Translations under genes and position numbers: made by a program
Shown: positions 23,911 through 32,443 of the stretch, one piece after another
How the letters are laid out: each line of letters starts with the position of its first letter
How positions within the stretch are numbered: position 1 is the first letter of the stretch
The notes under the pieces: model-generated
The model's database searches: none
What the model was told of the DNA's origin: nothing
Seen by the model: the letters and a program-made list of their open reading frames with translations, nothing else
Origin: Verrucomicrobiaceae bacterium
GTDB taxonomy: Bacteria; Verrucomicrobiota; Verrucomicrobiia; Verrucomicrobiales; Verrucomicrobiaceae
Length of the DNA: 64,000 nt
Assembly (NCBI GenBank): GCA_024232965.1
Contig: JACKQF010000008.1
Location: 248,001 to 312,000, forward strand
Reading direction: 5' to 3'

Positions 23911-24800
23911 ACGACGCCCCTGCAACCCCAGCCCGCCCGTGGTGGCAACCCGGTCCTTTTGACTATAGCCGCGCCCAGCTTTTCCTAATCCGACTGGGAT
24001 TCGCCGCCCTGCTGTTTTGGAACATTAAGTGGGAGACGCGCAAATACACTCACCAGGACCATCCCAACGGACTGGCCCATTTCTTTGACTTTACCTGGCT
24101 GGCCACGGTTCAGCCTGGCTGGGGCCTGAAGGGGCTGACGATTGCAGGGTTGGCCCTCTACGTGGTGGGCATCCTGCCGGTCCTGGGCCTCCTGCCAGCG
24201 GTGTTTTTTGCGGTCAGTATCGGGACTTTGATTCTCTCCCAGGGGCCGATGCAGCATTCCTGGCAACTGGTCACCATGATGGCCTTGGCGCAATTCGTGG
24301 TTTATCTGGTGCACTGCCGACGATCCGCGCTGAAACCAGATCTACACATCCAACGTCTCGCGGCCTACTGGGGCACGGTGGTGATCGCTGGAGGCTACGT
24401 GGTCTGCGGCTTGGTCAAAGTGGTGGAATCGAACGGCCTGTGGGTCTGGAAGAGCCCCTACCTCGCCGTGCAGGTCATGAAGACGAATTGGGCCAGTTTC
24501 TACGACACCCTGGAGCCCACACGGGAGTGGACCCAGCAGGCGGCACAGTTTCTGGTGGATCACCCCTGGTTTGCCCGAGCCTTTTTCGGCGGCGGACTCA
24601 TCATCGAACTCTTCGCCTTCGTCATCCTTATCAATCGCCGCTGGGCGTTCTGGTTCGGATTGAGCATGGTTTCCCTCCATTGGGGCATCAGCGAACTGAT
24701 GAACCTGCACTTCATCCAGCACATCTACGCGATTGTCATCTTCCTCATCCTGCCCAACATCCCTGGCGTTTGGGGCAGGAAGCCATCGGCGACGGCCTAG
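23907..24800 (+). CDS. HTTM-like (vitamin-K-carboxylase-like) multipass membrane protein
   Basis: The 297-residue product has about six to seven membrane segments (AQLFLIRLGFAALLFWNIKW, GLTIAGLALYVVGILPVLGL, VFFAVSIGTLILSQG, VVIAGGYVVCGLVKVVES, AFFGGGLIIELFAFVILINR, WAFWFGLSMVSLHWGISELM, IYAIVIFLILPNIPG). The pattern, including the His-containing SLHW and FIQH near the end, fits the HTTM/DoxX-like group related to the membrane part of vitamin-K-dependent gamma-carboxylase. I cannot name the substrate. It is coupled to the small membrane-anchored protein upstream. The 3' end overlaps the convergent cupin gene by 4 bases. Confidence 0.7.
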   Translation: MNDAPATPARPWWQPGPFDYSRAQLFLIRLGFAALLFWNIKWETRKYTHQDHPNGLAHFFDFTWLATVQPGWGLKGLTIAGLALYVVGILPVLGLLPAVFFAVSIGTLILSQGPMQHSWQLVTMMALAQFVVYLVHCRRSALKPDLHIQRLAAYWGTVVIAGGYVVCGLVKVVESNGLWVWKSPYLAVQVMKTNWASFYDTLEPTREWTQQAAQFLVDHPWFARAFFGGGLIIELFAFVILINRRWAFWFGLSMVSLHWGISELMNLHFIQHIYAIVIFLILPNIPGVWGRKPSATA

Positions 24801-25264
24801 CCCGCGCTGCCGTCCATGGTGGTGCAGGCTGGCAGACCGGTGCGCAGCCCGCTCCACTGTGGATCTGCAGAAACGTCCACGGGATCCGGATCGGCGGCGA
24901 TTTCTTCAGGCAACACCGCGGGTGACAAGATGGCCAAGAAGACCAGCGGTTCCTTGTGGGGATTGTAGGTGGCGTGGACGACGCCCGGTGGGATGTGCGC
25001 CATTTCGCCCGCCTTCAAGATGCGGCGTTCGTGGCCGACCCATTGCTCCGCGCGGCCATAGATCACGTAAATGATCTCTTCCCGATGCGGGTGATAGTGA
25101 AAGGGGTGGCAATGCATCGGGTCCATATTGGCCCGGACAAGCAGCAGTTTGTCTGCCTCCACGAGGTCTGGACGGCAGAGCCACTCATTGTTGGTCCAGG
25201 GATTGGTCTCCCTGGCGGCGTCATCGATCTGCACAAAGCGGTTGGTCGGGGAAGATTCAGACAT
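24797..25264 (-). CDS. Single-domain cupin protein
   Basis: The 155-residue product has both cupin motifs: motif 1 MHCHPFHYHPHREEIIYVIY with metal-binding His residues and Glu, and motif 2 AGEMAHIPPGVVHATYN with the third His. The context (EQWVGHERRILKAGE) is typical of small metal-binding cupins. The substrate is unknown. The start is the ATG at 25264 (MSESSPTNRFVQID); an in-frame extension to 25372 is basic and cysteine-rich and unlike the family. It is divergent from the helicase gene at 25410. Confidence 0.85.
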   Translation of the reverse strand: MSESSPTNRFVQIDDAARETNPWTNNEWLCRPDLVEADKLLLVRANMDPMHCHPFHYHPHREEIIYVIYGRAEQWVGHERRILKAGEMAHIPPGVVHATYNPHKEPLVFLAILSPAVLPEEIAADPDPVDVSADPQWSGLRTGLPACTTMDGSAG

Positions 25265-25409
25265 GACCGCAGCAAAACATGGTGTTGCCACCCGCGCAAG
25301 TTCCCGAATGAGAGTGAGACGCAGGCAGCGGCAAAAAATCGAACGTTTGCAATCGCTCGCATCCTGCGGCATAGGGGACGGTTCTGATTATATTTGCCCC
25401 TTTAAAAGT

Positions 25410-27059
25410 GTGAGCGACCCGCAACGACCCAAAAAACCATCTCTTCTCGGCCGTCTGAAGGCCAAGATCCAAAGCGTCATCGGCGGTAAGCCCAAGGCCA
25501 CCCCAACGCCCTCCCCCGCCCCGACCAATCGCCCACCACGCCCAAAAGCTGAGCATGAAGGCCCTCGCCGCGAGCGTGAAGGTGGCGAAGGCCGCCCCAG
25601 GGAGCGCGATCCCCGCAGGCGCAGCCGCGGCGAGTCCGGTCCACAGCGCGAGCGCACCGAAGGCGGCGAAGACCGCCCACCACGCGAACGCCGCGAGCGA
25701 GACCGTGATCGCGGCCCACGCGGCGGCGGTGGCGGACGTGACCGTCGTGACCGTGGTCCTCGCCGGGAAACGGATGGCGACGAACCACGCAATGGCAAGC
25801 CCCGCGAAGTTGAACCACGCGAGGTTCCGCCAGCGCCCCCAGAAGTGCCAGCAGGCCCCTACGCCGCCGCTTTCGAAGCCCTGGGCATCAGCCCTGCCGT
25901 TCTCGCCGGCATCCGGGAGTCCGGTTACGAAACGCCCACCACGATCCAAGAAAAGGCGATCCCCGCAGTCATTGAAGGACGCGATGTCATCGGTGCCTCC
26001 CAGACAGGCACGGGCAAGACAGCAGCCTTCGCCCTCCCTACCCTCACTCGGCTCGGCCCACCAGGGACTTTCCGTTGCCTCGTGCTAGAGCCGACCCGCG
26101 AGTTGGCCGCCCAGGTGGTAGAGCAGTTTGAAAAATACGGAAAGCACACCGGACTGCGCACCCTCCTCGTGCACGGTGGGGTCGGCTATGATCGCCAGCG
26201 CAAGGGCCTGCAACGCGGCGTCGATGTCGTCGTCGCCACCCCAGGCCGTCTCCTTGACTTCATGCAAGACGGCACCGCCTGCCTCGATGACATCCAAGTC
26301 CTCATTCTCGATGAGGTGGATCGCATGCTCGACATGGGCTTCCTGCCAGACGTGCGCCGCATCGTCAGCAAGACCCCTGCTGCCCGTCAGACGCTGTTTT
26401 TCTCCGCCACCATGCCGCCGCAGATCCAGAATCTGGCAGACTTCGCCCTGAAAGACCCCGTCTCGATCGAAATTGGCATCCGTTTTTCCCCTGCGGAGAC
26501 CGTCAGCCACTACATGTACCCGGTCGCTGGTGATCAGCGGGAGGAATTAATGTTGGCCATCCTGAAGCAGACTCACTTTACCAGCGTCATGATCTTCACC
26601 CGCACCAAGGTGCAGGCAGATCACCTCTACGCCGCACTCCAGCAGATGGGCGAATATAAGGCCGCGGTCATGCACTCCGACATCCGCCAAAGCGAGCGGG
26701 AAGCAGCCCTGCGCGGCTTCCGCAGTGGCGAATTCGACGTCATTGTCGCCACCGACCTTGCCGCTCGCGGTCTGGACATCAGTGGTGTTAGCCACGTCAT
26801 CAACTACATGGTTCCAGAGAACCCTGAAGACTACGTGCACCGCATCGGCCGCACCGGCCGCGCCCAGAAGGAAGGCGATGCTTACACGCTCTTTTCCGCC
26901 GAAGAACTGCCGTTTGTCACCTCCATCGAACGTCTCATCGACCAGAAAATCGAGCGCAAAAAGCTGCCCGACTTCGACTACAAATACACCACCGTCCTCG
27001 ACGAAGAAGATCGCGCACGCGCCATCCTCAGTGGTCGCAAAAAGAAGAAGCGCAGATAG
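25410..27059 (+). CDS. DEAD-box-family RNA helicase with Arg/Gly-rich N-terminus
   Basis: The 549-residue product is an ATP-dependent RNA helicase of the RhlE type. Residues about 40-140 are rich in Arg, Glu, Asp and Gly (RERRERDRDRGPRGGGGGRD), an unusual placement, since such tails are more often C-terminal. The core has the Q motif (GYETPTTIQEKAIPAVI), motif I ASQTGTGKT, Ib TPGRLLDFM, motif II as DEVD in VLILDEVDRMLDMGF instead of DEAD, motif III SAT, and motif VI HRIGRTGRAQ. The end is lysine-rich (GRKKKKRR). The start is a GTG at 25410 (VSDPQRPKK); upstream in-frame codons run into the divergent cupin gene. No ATG lies in a plausible position. Confidence 0.9.
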   Translation: MSDPQRPKKPSLLGRLKAKIQSVIGGKPKATPTPSPAPTNRPPRPKAEHEGPRREREGGEGRPRERDPRRRSRGESGPQRERTEGGEDRPPRERRERDRDRGPRGGGGGRDRRDRGPRRETDGDEPRNGKPREVEPREVPPAPPEVPAGPYAAAFEALGISPAVLAGIRESGYETPTTIQEKAIPAVIEGRDVIGASQTGTGKTAAFALPTLTRLGPPGTFRCLVLEPTRELAAQVVEQFEKYGKHTGLRTLLVHGGVGYDRQRKGLQRGVDVVVATPGRLLDFMQDGTACLDDIQVLILDEVDRMLDMGFLPDVRRIVSKTPAARQTLFFSATMPPQIQNLADFALKDPVSIEIGIRFSPAETVSHYMYPVAGDQREELMLAILKQTHFTSVMIFTRTKVQADHLYAALQQMGEYKAAVMHSDIRQSEREAALRGFRSGEFDVIVATDLAARGLDISGVSHVINYMVPENPEDYVHRIGRTGRAQKEGDAYTLFSAEELPFVTSIERLIDQKIERKKLPDFDYKYTTVLDEEDRARAILSGRKKKKRR

Positions 27060-27071
27060 TCGAGCTAAGGC

Positions 27072-27602
27072 TCAAAATCCCTCAAATCGGCGGTCTGCGG
27101 CGTCTAGGGCCTCAGACCGTCCCAAGACCCCGGTCGTGAGGGCCACGCGCAAGCGGTCAACCACGGTTAGACGCTTTGCCGTGCAGTAGTCACTGGTCGC
27201 CACTTCCAGGGTTCCGACTTTGCCGCCCCCTGGCGCAGCCTTGTAACAGGACACGCGAGAGCGGTCCCCGCCCATGCGGAAATCTGCGCCAGCAAAGGTC
27301 AATACCCCGCTCCACCCGCCCGGTGGCAGATTGGCGCGCAGCAGCGCCTCCGCCTCCAGCGCAGTCAGATCCGCCTTGCGGAAAAAGATGCGCCAGGCCA
27401 CCCCTTCGTGGTATTCGACGAGGATCGATACACCGCTCTTGCTATACAACAGAGCGTCCGGATCGCTGGCCTGGAGCGAGGCCTCCCGGTGCTCCACCGG
27501 TTGCCCATAGCGGGCAGTGCACTCAGCGACGGTTTCGCCGATGCGAGCCTGGGCGCTACCGACACCCACTAACCAAGAGAAAACCAAAAGCCGTACGATC
27601 AT
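27072..27602 (-). CDS. Exported protein of unknown function
   Basis: The 176-residue product has a signal peptide (MIVRLLVFSWLVGVGSAQA), then IGETVAECTARYGQPVEHRE, which resembles the start of small periplasmic proteins of the SmpA/OmlA-like or YxeA-like kind (GxTxxEcxxRYG-P). I cannot assign it. A central stretch (GVSILVEYHEGVAWRIFFRK) suggests a beta-rich fold. It converges on the helicase gene with a 12-base gap. Confidence 0.65.
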   Translation of the reverse strand: MIVRLLVFSWLVGVGSAQARIGETVAECTARYGQPVEHREASLQASDPDALLYSKSGVSILVEYHEGVAWRIFFRKADLTALEAEALLRANLPPGGWSGVLTFAGADFRMGGDRSRVSCYKAAPGGGKVGTLEVATSDYCTAKRLTVVDRLRVALTTGVLGRSEALDAADRRFEGF

Positions 27603-27781
27603 CGGCGGCAGACTACACGGCGCACTGCCATCCCGTCAATGCCTTGGTTTTGGGCAGGTTTTGAGCTTTTTGAAAAAAGATCAAACCGCACCCCAAGAAG
27701 ACTTGACCGCTAGGCGTGATTTGACCTGGAAGTCTTTCTCCTTTTTCGCTACAATCCCCTCGATAACACATTCTAAGTGCC

Positions 27782-29863
27782 ATGAATCCTAGCCAACCAG
27801 CCAGCGAAACCCCAGCGCAACCGAATCCGCAATCGGCCCCACCACCGCCTCCAGGATATCCGCAGGGCTACCCGCCGCCAGGCTACCCACCGGGGTATCC
27901 GCCTCAAGGTTACCCAGCACAGGGCTATCCGCAGGGTTACGCGCCCCCACCGGGATACGGCTATCCTCCTGGCTACGCTCCGCCTCCAGGCTACCCCGCT
28001 CCCCAGGGTTACCCAGCCATGCCTTACCCGCCACCACAGGGCTATCCTGTGCAGGGGCATCCGATGCCGATGCCCGGCGGAATGCCACCGCCACCCACAG
28101 GCAGCGGTGCAGTCGCAATTCCAGCTCCTTCGGGCGTCACGAGCCCGGCCCCCGCAGTTGCACCCCCGCCACCATCAATCCAAGCCGCCCCACCAGCCCC
28201 GTCATCTGTGGCAGCGCCTGCGGTCGCCGTCTTCGAAGAAGAAGCGGTCGCGCAGCCAGTTGATGCCGATGGTGTCCACATCTTTCACCCCCCTGCGCTC
28301 ACCCATTTCGAGGAAGCCAAGCCGCAGAATGGTTTTGTCAAAATGTGGAAGAAGATCGGTGGCGGCTCGCTGACCCTCAGCCTCGCCATTCACGCCGGCA
28401 TCATCCTTCTGGCGGGGATCATCGTCCTGACCGCGCAGGCAATTCAGCCGCAGGTGGATTTCCTCCCCGGTGGCGGCACTCAGGCAGGCAAAGACGCCAG
28501 CGCAGACATGCAGCACAAGGTGCAGCAGAAAAAGCGCTCCGTCATCAGCAAGGCCATGCCGATGAAAAAGATCGTTTCCACCAGCGTCACTGCAGACATC
28601 GCCCTGCCAGAGGCCCCGCCAGACATGCTCGATGTGCCCGACGTTAGCTCCATGCTAGGCGGCGGTGCCATGGCCGGTGGTGGTTTTGGGAAAGGCGGCT
28701 CCGGCGGCGGTTTCGGCAATGGCATGGGCATCGGCGGCGCCTCCGGCTTCGTCAGCCTGCCCCCCGCGATGCGCAGCCGTTGCTCCACCCAGGAACGTCT
28801 CGAAAAACTCCGTCAAAACGGCGGATCCCCTGAGTGCGAGGCTGCGGTGTCCCGCTCCCTGGAATGGCTTAAAACCCAGCAAAATCCGGACGGATCATGG
28901 GGCAAGGCAAACAAGGCAGCGATGACCGGTCTGGCCTTACTTTGCTACCTAGGCCGCTGTGAAACGCCAGACTCCCCGTTCTATGGCGACAACGTTATGA
29001 AGGGCATCCTTTATCTGATCGAACTGTCCAAGAAGAACGAATACGGAGCGATCACCGACGACTTCAAAGGCAATGCCGGCGCCTACGAGCACGGCATCGC
29101 CACCTACGCGCTGGGGGAGATGTACACCCTGGCCCGACTCGGCAGCAAGTCGCTCCCTGGCATGCGCGAAGCCTTTGAAAAAGGCGTTGAGCTGATCATC
29201 AAATGCCAGAACACCGAGGGCAAGGCAGAAGGTTCTTGGGACTACTACACGAAGAATATCTCCGAAGGTAAGCCCACCAGCTCTCGCGAAGACTTGTCTG
29301 TTGCAGGCTGGCAATATCAGGCGCTCAAGGCAGCCAAACATACAGGCCTCAAGATCACCGGTCTCCACAGTGCCATCGACAAAACCGTCAAATACATCGA
29401 AGGTCTGCAGACCAAGGACGGCGGGATTGGCAAACCCTCTCGTGACGCCCACTACAACCAGTGGAGCCTCACCGGCGCTGGCGTGCTTGGCCTCCAAACC
29501 CTCGGCAAATCCGGCAAAAAATCGGCCATCAACAAGGGCATGAAGTTTCTCCGTGACTTCATCACCGCCGAGCCTCTGGACTGGAACAAGAACTGCAATC
29601 TCTACTGCTGGTACTACTACACCCAGGCATTCTTCCAGCAGGGCGGCGACGACTGGAAGTTCTACAACGAGCAGGTCCTCCCTCAGCTACTCAACAACCA
29701 AGCAGCCGATGGCAGCTGGAAGACCGAGCGCCCAAACTGGGAGTCCGGCGGCACGAGGGGCAACGCGATCTACCGCCAAGCCCTCTGCACCTTGCAACTG
29801 GAGGTCTATTACCGCTACCTGAAGGTCGCAGATCGTGAAGACGAGTCCTTCTTTGAGCGTTAG
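27782..29863 (+). CDS. Membrane protein with Pro/Gly/Tyr-rich tail and prenyltransferase-like domain
   Basis: The 693-residue product has three parts. Residues about 20-150 are Pro/Gly/Tyr repeats (YPPGYPPQGYPAQGYPQGYA). A single membrane segment follows near 194-223 (LTLSLAIHAGIILLAGIIVL), then a Gly-rich linker (FGKGGSGGGFGNGMGIGGAS). Residues about 350-690 form an alpha/alpha toroid of the prenyltransferase/squalene-oxidase repeat type, with QW-like motifs (SLEWLKTQQNPDGSWGKANK, YIEGLQTKDGGIGKPSRDAH, NNQAADGSWKTERPNW). Such domains in Verrucomicrobia and Planctomycetes are not necessarily enzymes. No DXDD-type cyclase motif was noticed. It starts the plus-strand envelope cluster. Confidence 0.75.
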   Translation: MNPSQPASETPAQPNPQSAPPPPPGYPQGYPPPGYPPGYPPQGYPAQGYPQGYAPPPGYGYPPGYAPPPGYPAPQGYPAMPYPPPQGYPVQGHPMPMPGGMPPPPTGSGAVAIPAPSGVTSPAPAVAPPPPSIQAAPPAPSSVAAPAVAVFEEEAVAQPVDADGVHIFHPPALTHFEEAKPQNGFVKMWKKIGGGSLTLSLAIHAGIILLAGIIVLTAQAIQPQVDFLPGGGTQAGKDASADMQHKVQQKKRSVISKAMPMKKIVSTSVTADIALPEAPPDMLDVPDVSSMLGGGAMAGGGFGKGGSGGGFGNGMGIGGASGFVSLPPAMRSRCSTQERLEKLRQNGGSPECEAAVSRSLEWLKTQQNPDGSWGKANKAAMTGLALLCYLGRCETPDSPFYGDNVMKGILYLIELSKKNEYGAITDDFKGNAGAYEHGIATYALGEMYTLARLGSKSLPGMREAFEKGVELIIKCQNTEGKAEGSWDYYTKNISEGKPTSSREDLSVAGWQYQALKAAKHTGLKITGLHSAIDKTVKYIEGLQTKDGGIGKPSRDAHYNQWSLTGAGVLGLQTLGKSGKKSAINKGMKFLRDFITAEPLDWNKNCNLYCWYYYTQAFFQQGGDDWKFYNEQVLPQLLNNQAADGSWKTERPNWESGGTRGNAIYRQALCTLQLEVYYRYLKVADREDESFFER

Positions 29864-29903
29864 TCTTGCCGCGCAGCCCAGGCGGGTCTAAGCTCCCGCC
29901 TTC

Positions 29904-32399
29904 ATGACCCGACAAATCATCCTTGCCTTGGCGATCAGTTGGCCCGGTGCAGCACTCGCAGCTCTGGACGCTGAGCCCGAGTTCATAGCCGCACGCAGCG
30001 CCCTTGCCGACGGCTTGGGAAGCGTCGCGGCTCTCAAGGCAGAGCGGCTCCTCGGCGATGGCAGCAAGCGCTCAAAGGACGAAACCGCGACACTCGCAGC
30101 CATGGCCGTCGAAGGTTGGCTGCGCGCAAAGGACGGACAGCGGGCACTCTCGATACTTGATAAGCACAAGATCCAAGACGATCCATTCTGGCGCGGCCTC
30201 GCCTTGATGAAGCTGGAACGGCTTGAAGAGGCCGAAGCCACGCTGCGCAAGTGTGACAAGTCCAGCCCGATGGCCGAACGTGCGCTCATGGCCATCGCCC
30301 AGATCGAAATGGCCGGCGGCCGAGATGGTGCCGCCCGGAAAGAAGTCAAAGACCTCCGCAATAGCCAAGACACAGACATTGCCCGTCGCGCTAGGCTCCT
30401 CTACAACGAACTGGAACTCGAAGTGCCACGCATCGAAGTCGTTGCGGATCGTCTCAGCAAAGAAAAAGACAATTCTGAGCCAGGCCCGCTCGCCTATCTT
30501 CGCGCACGTGTGGCCATGGAACAGGGTGACTATCCCTCTGCGAGGAAAGGCCTGACCGCGCTGCTCAAGACCAGCACAGGCGGCATGCGACTCCATCATG
30601 CAGCCACCGTTCTCTTGGCAGAGGTTCAGCGGCGCAGCGGCAAACCCACAGAAGCATCGAAGATCCTCCTGCAATTCCTCGAAAAGACCACCAACAGCGA
30701 TTTCAGCAACGAAGCCTTTGAGACGCTCTCCCGCGCACGCGACGCCGAACAGCGGAAGGACATCACCCCCTTGCCTTCCGCCGTTCTGGATTGGATTGCC
30801 GATAGCACCGCACCTCAGCGGCAGGCATATGCGCTTTTCCTCGCCGCCCGCTGGCTTTCCCGCCAGGACCGCAAAGCGGAAGCTGCAGGACTACTCGAAG
30901 CCCTTTTGGCGATCGCACCAGGACACCGCAAGGAGAGCGAAACGATGCGGCTCCTCATGGAGATCTATGGAGGTCTCAACGCCGATCAGCGCGTGCTCGC
31001 CCTTTCACAATCATGGCGCAAGAACTACGGTGGAGGTGCATCCTCAGAGGTTGATTTTGTCACTGGAAAGATCCTGTTTTCTCGAACGGAATACGGCAAG
31101 GCCACGGACCTTTTCCGCAGCGCCGCAGAGTTGTCCAGCAACCTCGCGGATCGGCGTCGTGCGCTCTACAATGCGGGTATCTGTGCCCTCAAGGCAGGCG
31201 AGGTCGCGCTCTTCCAAACTCTCCTCGCCCAGTTGCAAAACGTCAGCACCGATCCGCAGCCACGCCCAACTTCGGGAGAAACCGCAGAGGATCTCGAACT
31301 TGATCGCGCCCTCGAAATGGCCGCTAAAGGCACCAATGGGGCAGAGAGGGAGCTGGAACGGTTTGCCCAAGAGAACCCCAATCACCCTCGCCGCGCCGAG
31401 GCCAAAATCGCCCAAGCGGAAATGGCCCTACTTGACGTACCAGCCCGCGTCAAAGCTGCCGAAGAAGCCCTGGCAGATGCCGAAAAGCAGCCCAATCTCA
31501 CAGAGCACCTCCAGCAGCGTATTGCCTACACCCGGCTGTGGGCCAGTGAAGCCGTGGGCGATCTGAAAACGTTGACGCAGATCGGTCTCGGCTTTCTCAA
31601 AAAATGGCCAGAGGCTCCTCTCGCTGCAGAGATCCGAATGAAGGTCGCAGACGCCTATTTTCGAATGGAAGACATGGCCAACGCGCGCACGCAATTTGAG
31701 ATCGTCGCCCTAGACTATCCCGACAGCCCATACGCAGACACGGCTCTCTTCTTCGCTGGTCGCGCAGCCATGGTTGTCGGTGGTGCCGATAGCCTCAATA
31801 CAGCCATCGAGATCTGGGAGGAACTCGCAGATCGCGGCGGCCCCTTGGCATTTGAAGCACGCCATCAACAAGCCGTCGCCAAACGACGCGAAGGCAGCGA
31901 GACAGAAGCACTCAAGGTCATCGAAAGCCTACTGACAGACACGAAAGTTAACACAGACATGCGCCGCTCATTGATCTGCGAGAAGGCCGAAATCCTGCAA
32001 TTGCTCGGCGCCAAGGACCCCAAGCTACTCGAAGAAGCCGTCAAAACCCTGGGCCAATTGGCAGCGGAAAAAAACCTGCCCTTCGACTGGCTAGCACGTG
32101 CCAGTAGCGAGCGAGCCTCTGCATTGCGTGCCCTTGGGAAGCCGGATGAGGCCTTGGAAGCCTGCTACAGCATCGTCCAGAAGGCCGACTACGACCACCC
32201 TGGAACGCCCACAGAGTTTGTCTGGTTCTACAAAGCGGGTTTCCTTGCTGTCGATCTTTTGGTGGAAAAGCAGCAGTGGGAGGCCGCCGCGCGCACCGCA
32301 GAACGAATCGCACAAACCTCTGGCGATCGTGCTACCGAGGCCAAAGATCTCGCTACAAAAATCCGCCTCGATCACTACCTCTGGGACGAAACCAAGTGA
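29904..32399 (+). CDS. Exported TPR-repeat protein
   Basis: The 831-residue product has a signal peptide (MTRQIILALAISWPGAALAA). Nearly the whole remainder is helical repeats of TPR type, for example AERALMAIAQIEMAGGRDGA, RRALYNAGICALKAGEVALF and AEIRMKVADAYFRMEDMANA followed by RTQFEIVALDYPDSPYADTA, which resembles BamD/YbgF-type repeats. No catalytic motif is seen. It lies 40 bases after the previous gene and 44 before tamB, so it probably belongs to the same operon and may support assembly of outer-membrane proteins. Confidence 0.8.
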   Translation: MTRQIILALAISWPGAALAALDAEPEFIAARSALADGLGSVAALKAERLLGDGSKRSKDETATLAAMAVEGWLRAKDGQRALSILDKHKIQDDPFWRGLALMKLERLEEAEATLRKCDKSSPMAERALMAIAQIEMAGGRDGAARKEVKDLRNSQDTDIARRARLLYNELELEVPRIEVVADRLSKEKDNSEPGPLAYLRARVAMEQGDYPSARKGLTALLKTSTGGMRLHHAATVLLAEVQRRSGKPTEASKILLQFLEKTTNSDFSNEAFETLSRARDAEQRKDITPLPSAVLDWIADSTAPQRQAYALFLAARWLSRQDRKAEAAGLLEALLAIAPGHRKESETMRLLMEIYGGLNADQRVLALSQSWRKNYGGGASSEVDFVTGKILFSRTEYGKATDLFRSAAELSSNLADRRRALYNAGICALKAGEVALFQTLLAQLQNVSTDPQPRPTSGETAEDLELDRALEMAAKGTNGAERELERFAQENPNHPRRAEAKIAQAEMALLDVPARVKAAEEALADAEKQPNLTEHLQQRIAYTRLWASEAVGDLKTLTQIGLGFLKKWPEAPLAAEIRMKVADAYFRMEDMANARTQFEIVALDYPDSPYADTALFFAGRAAMVVGGADSLNTAIEIWEELADRGGPLAFEARHQQAVAKRREGSETEALKVIESLLTDTKVNTDMRRSLICEKAEILQLLGAKDPKLLEEAVKTLGQLAAEKNLPFDWLARASSERASALRALGKPDEALEACYSIVQKADYDHPGTPTEFVWFYKAGFLAVDLLVEKQQWEAAARTAERIAQTSGDRATEAKDLATKIRLDHYLWDETK

Positions 32400-32443
32400 T
32401 GCAGCCCACCTGCTAGTCCCCGTCAATCGCCAGCTGGAAGGCC

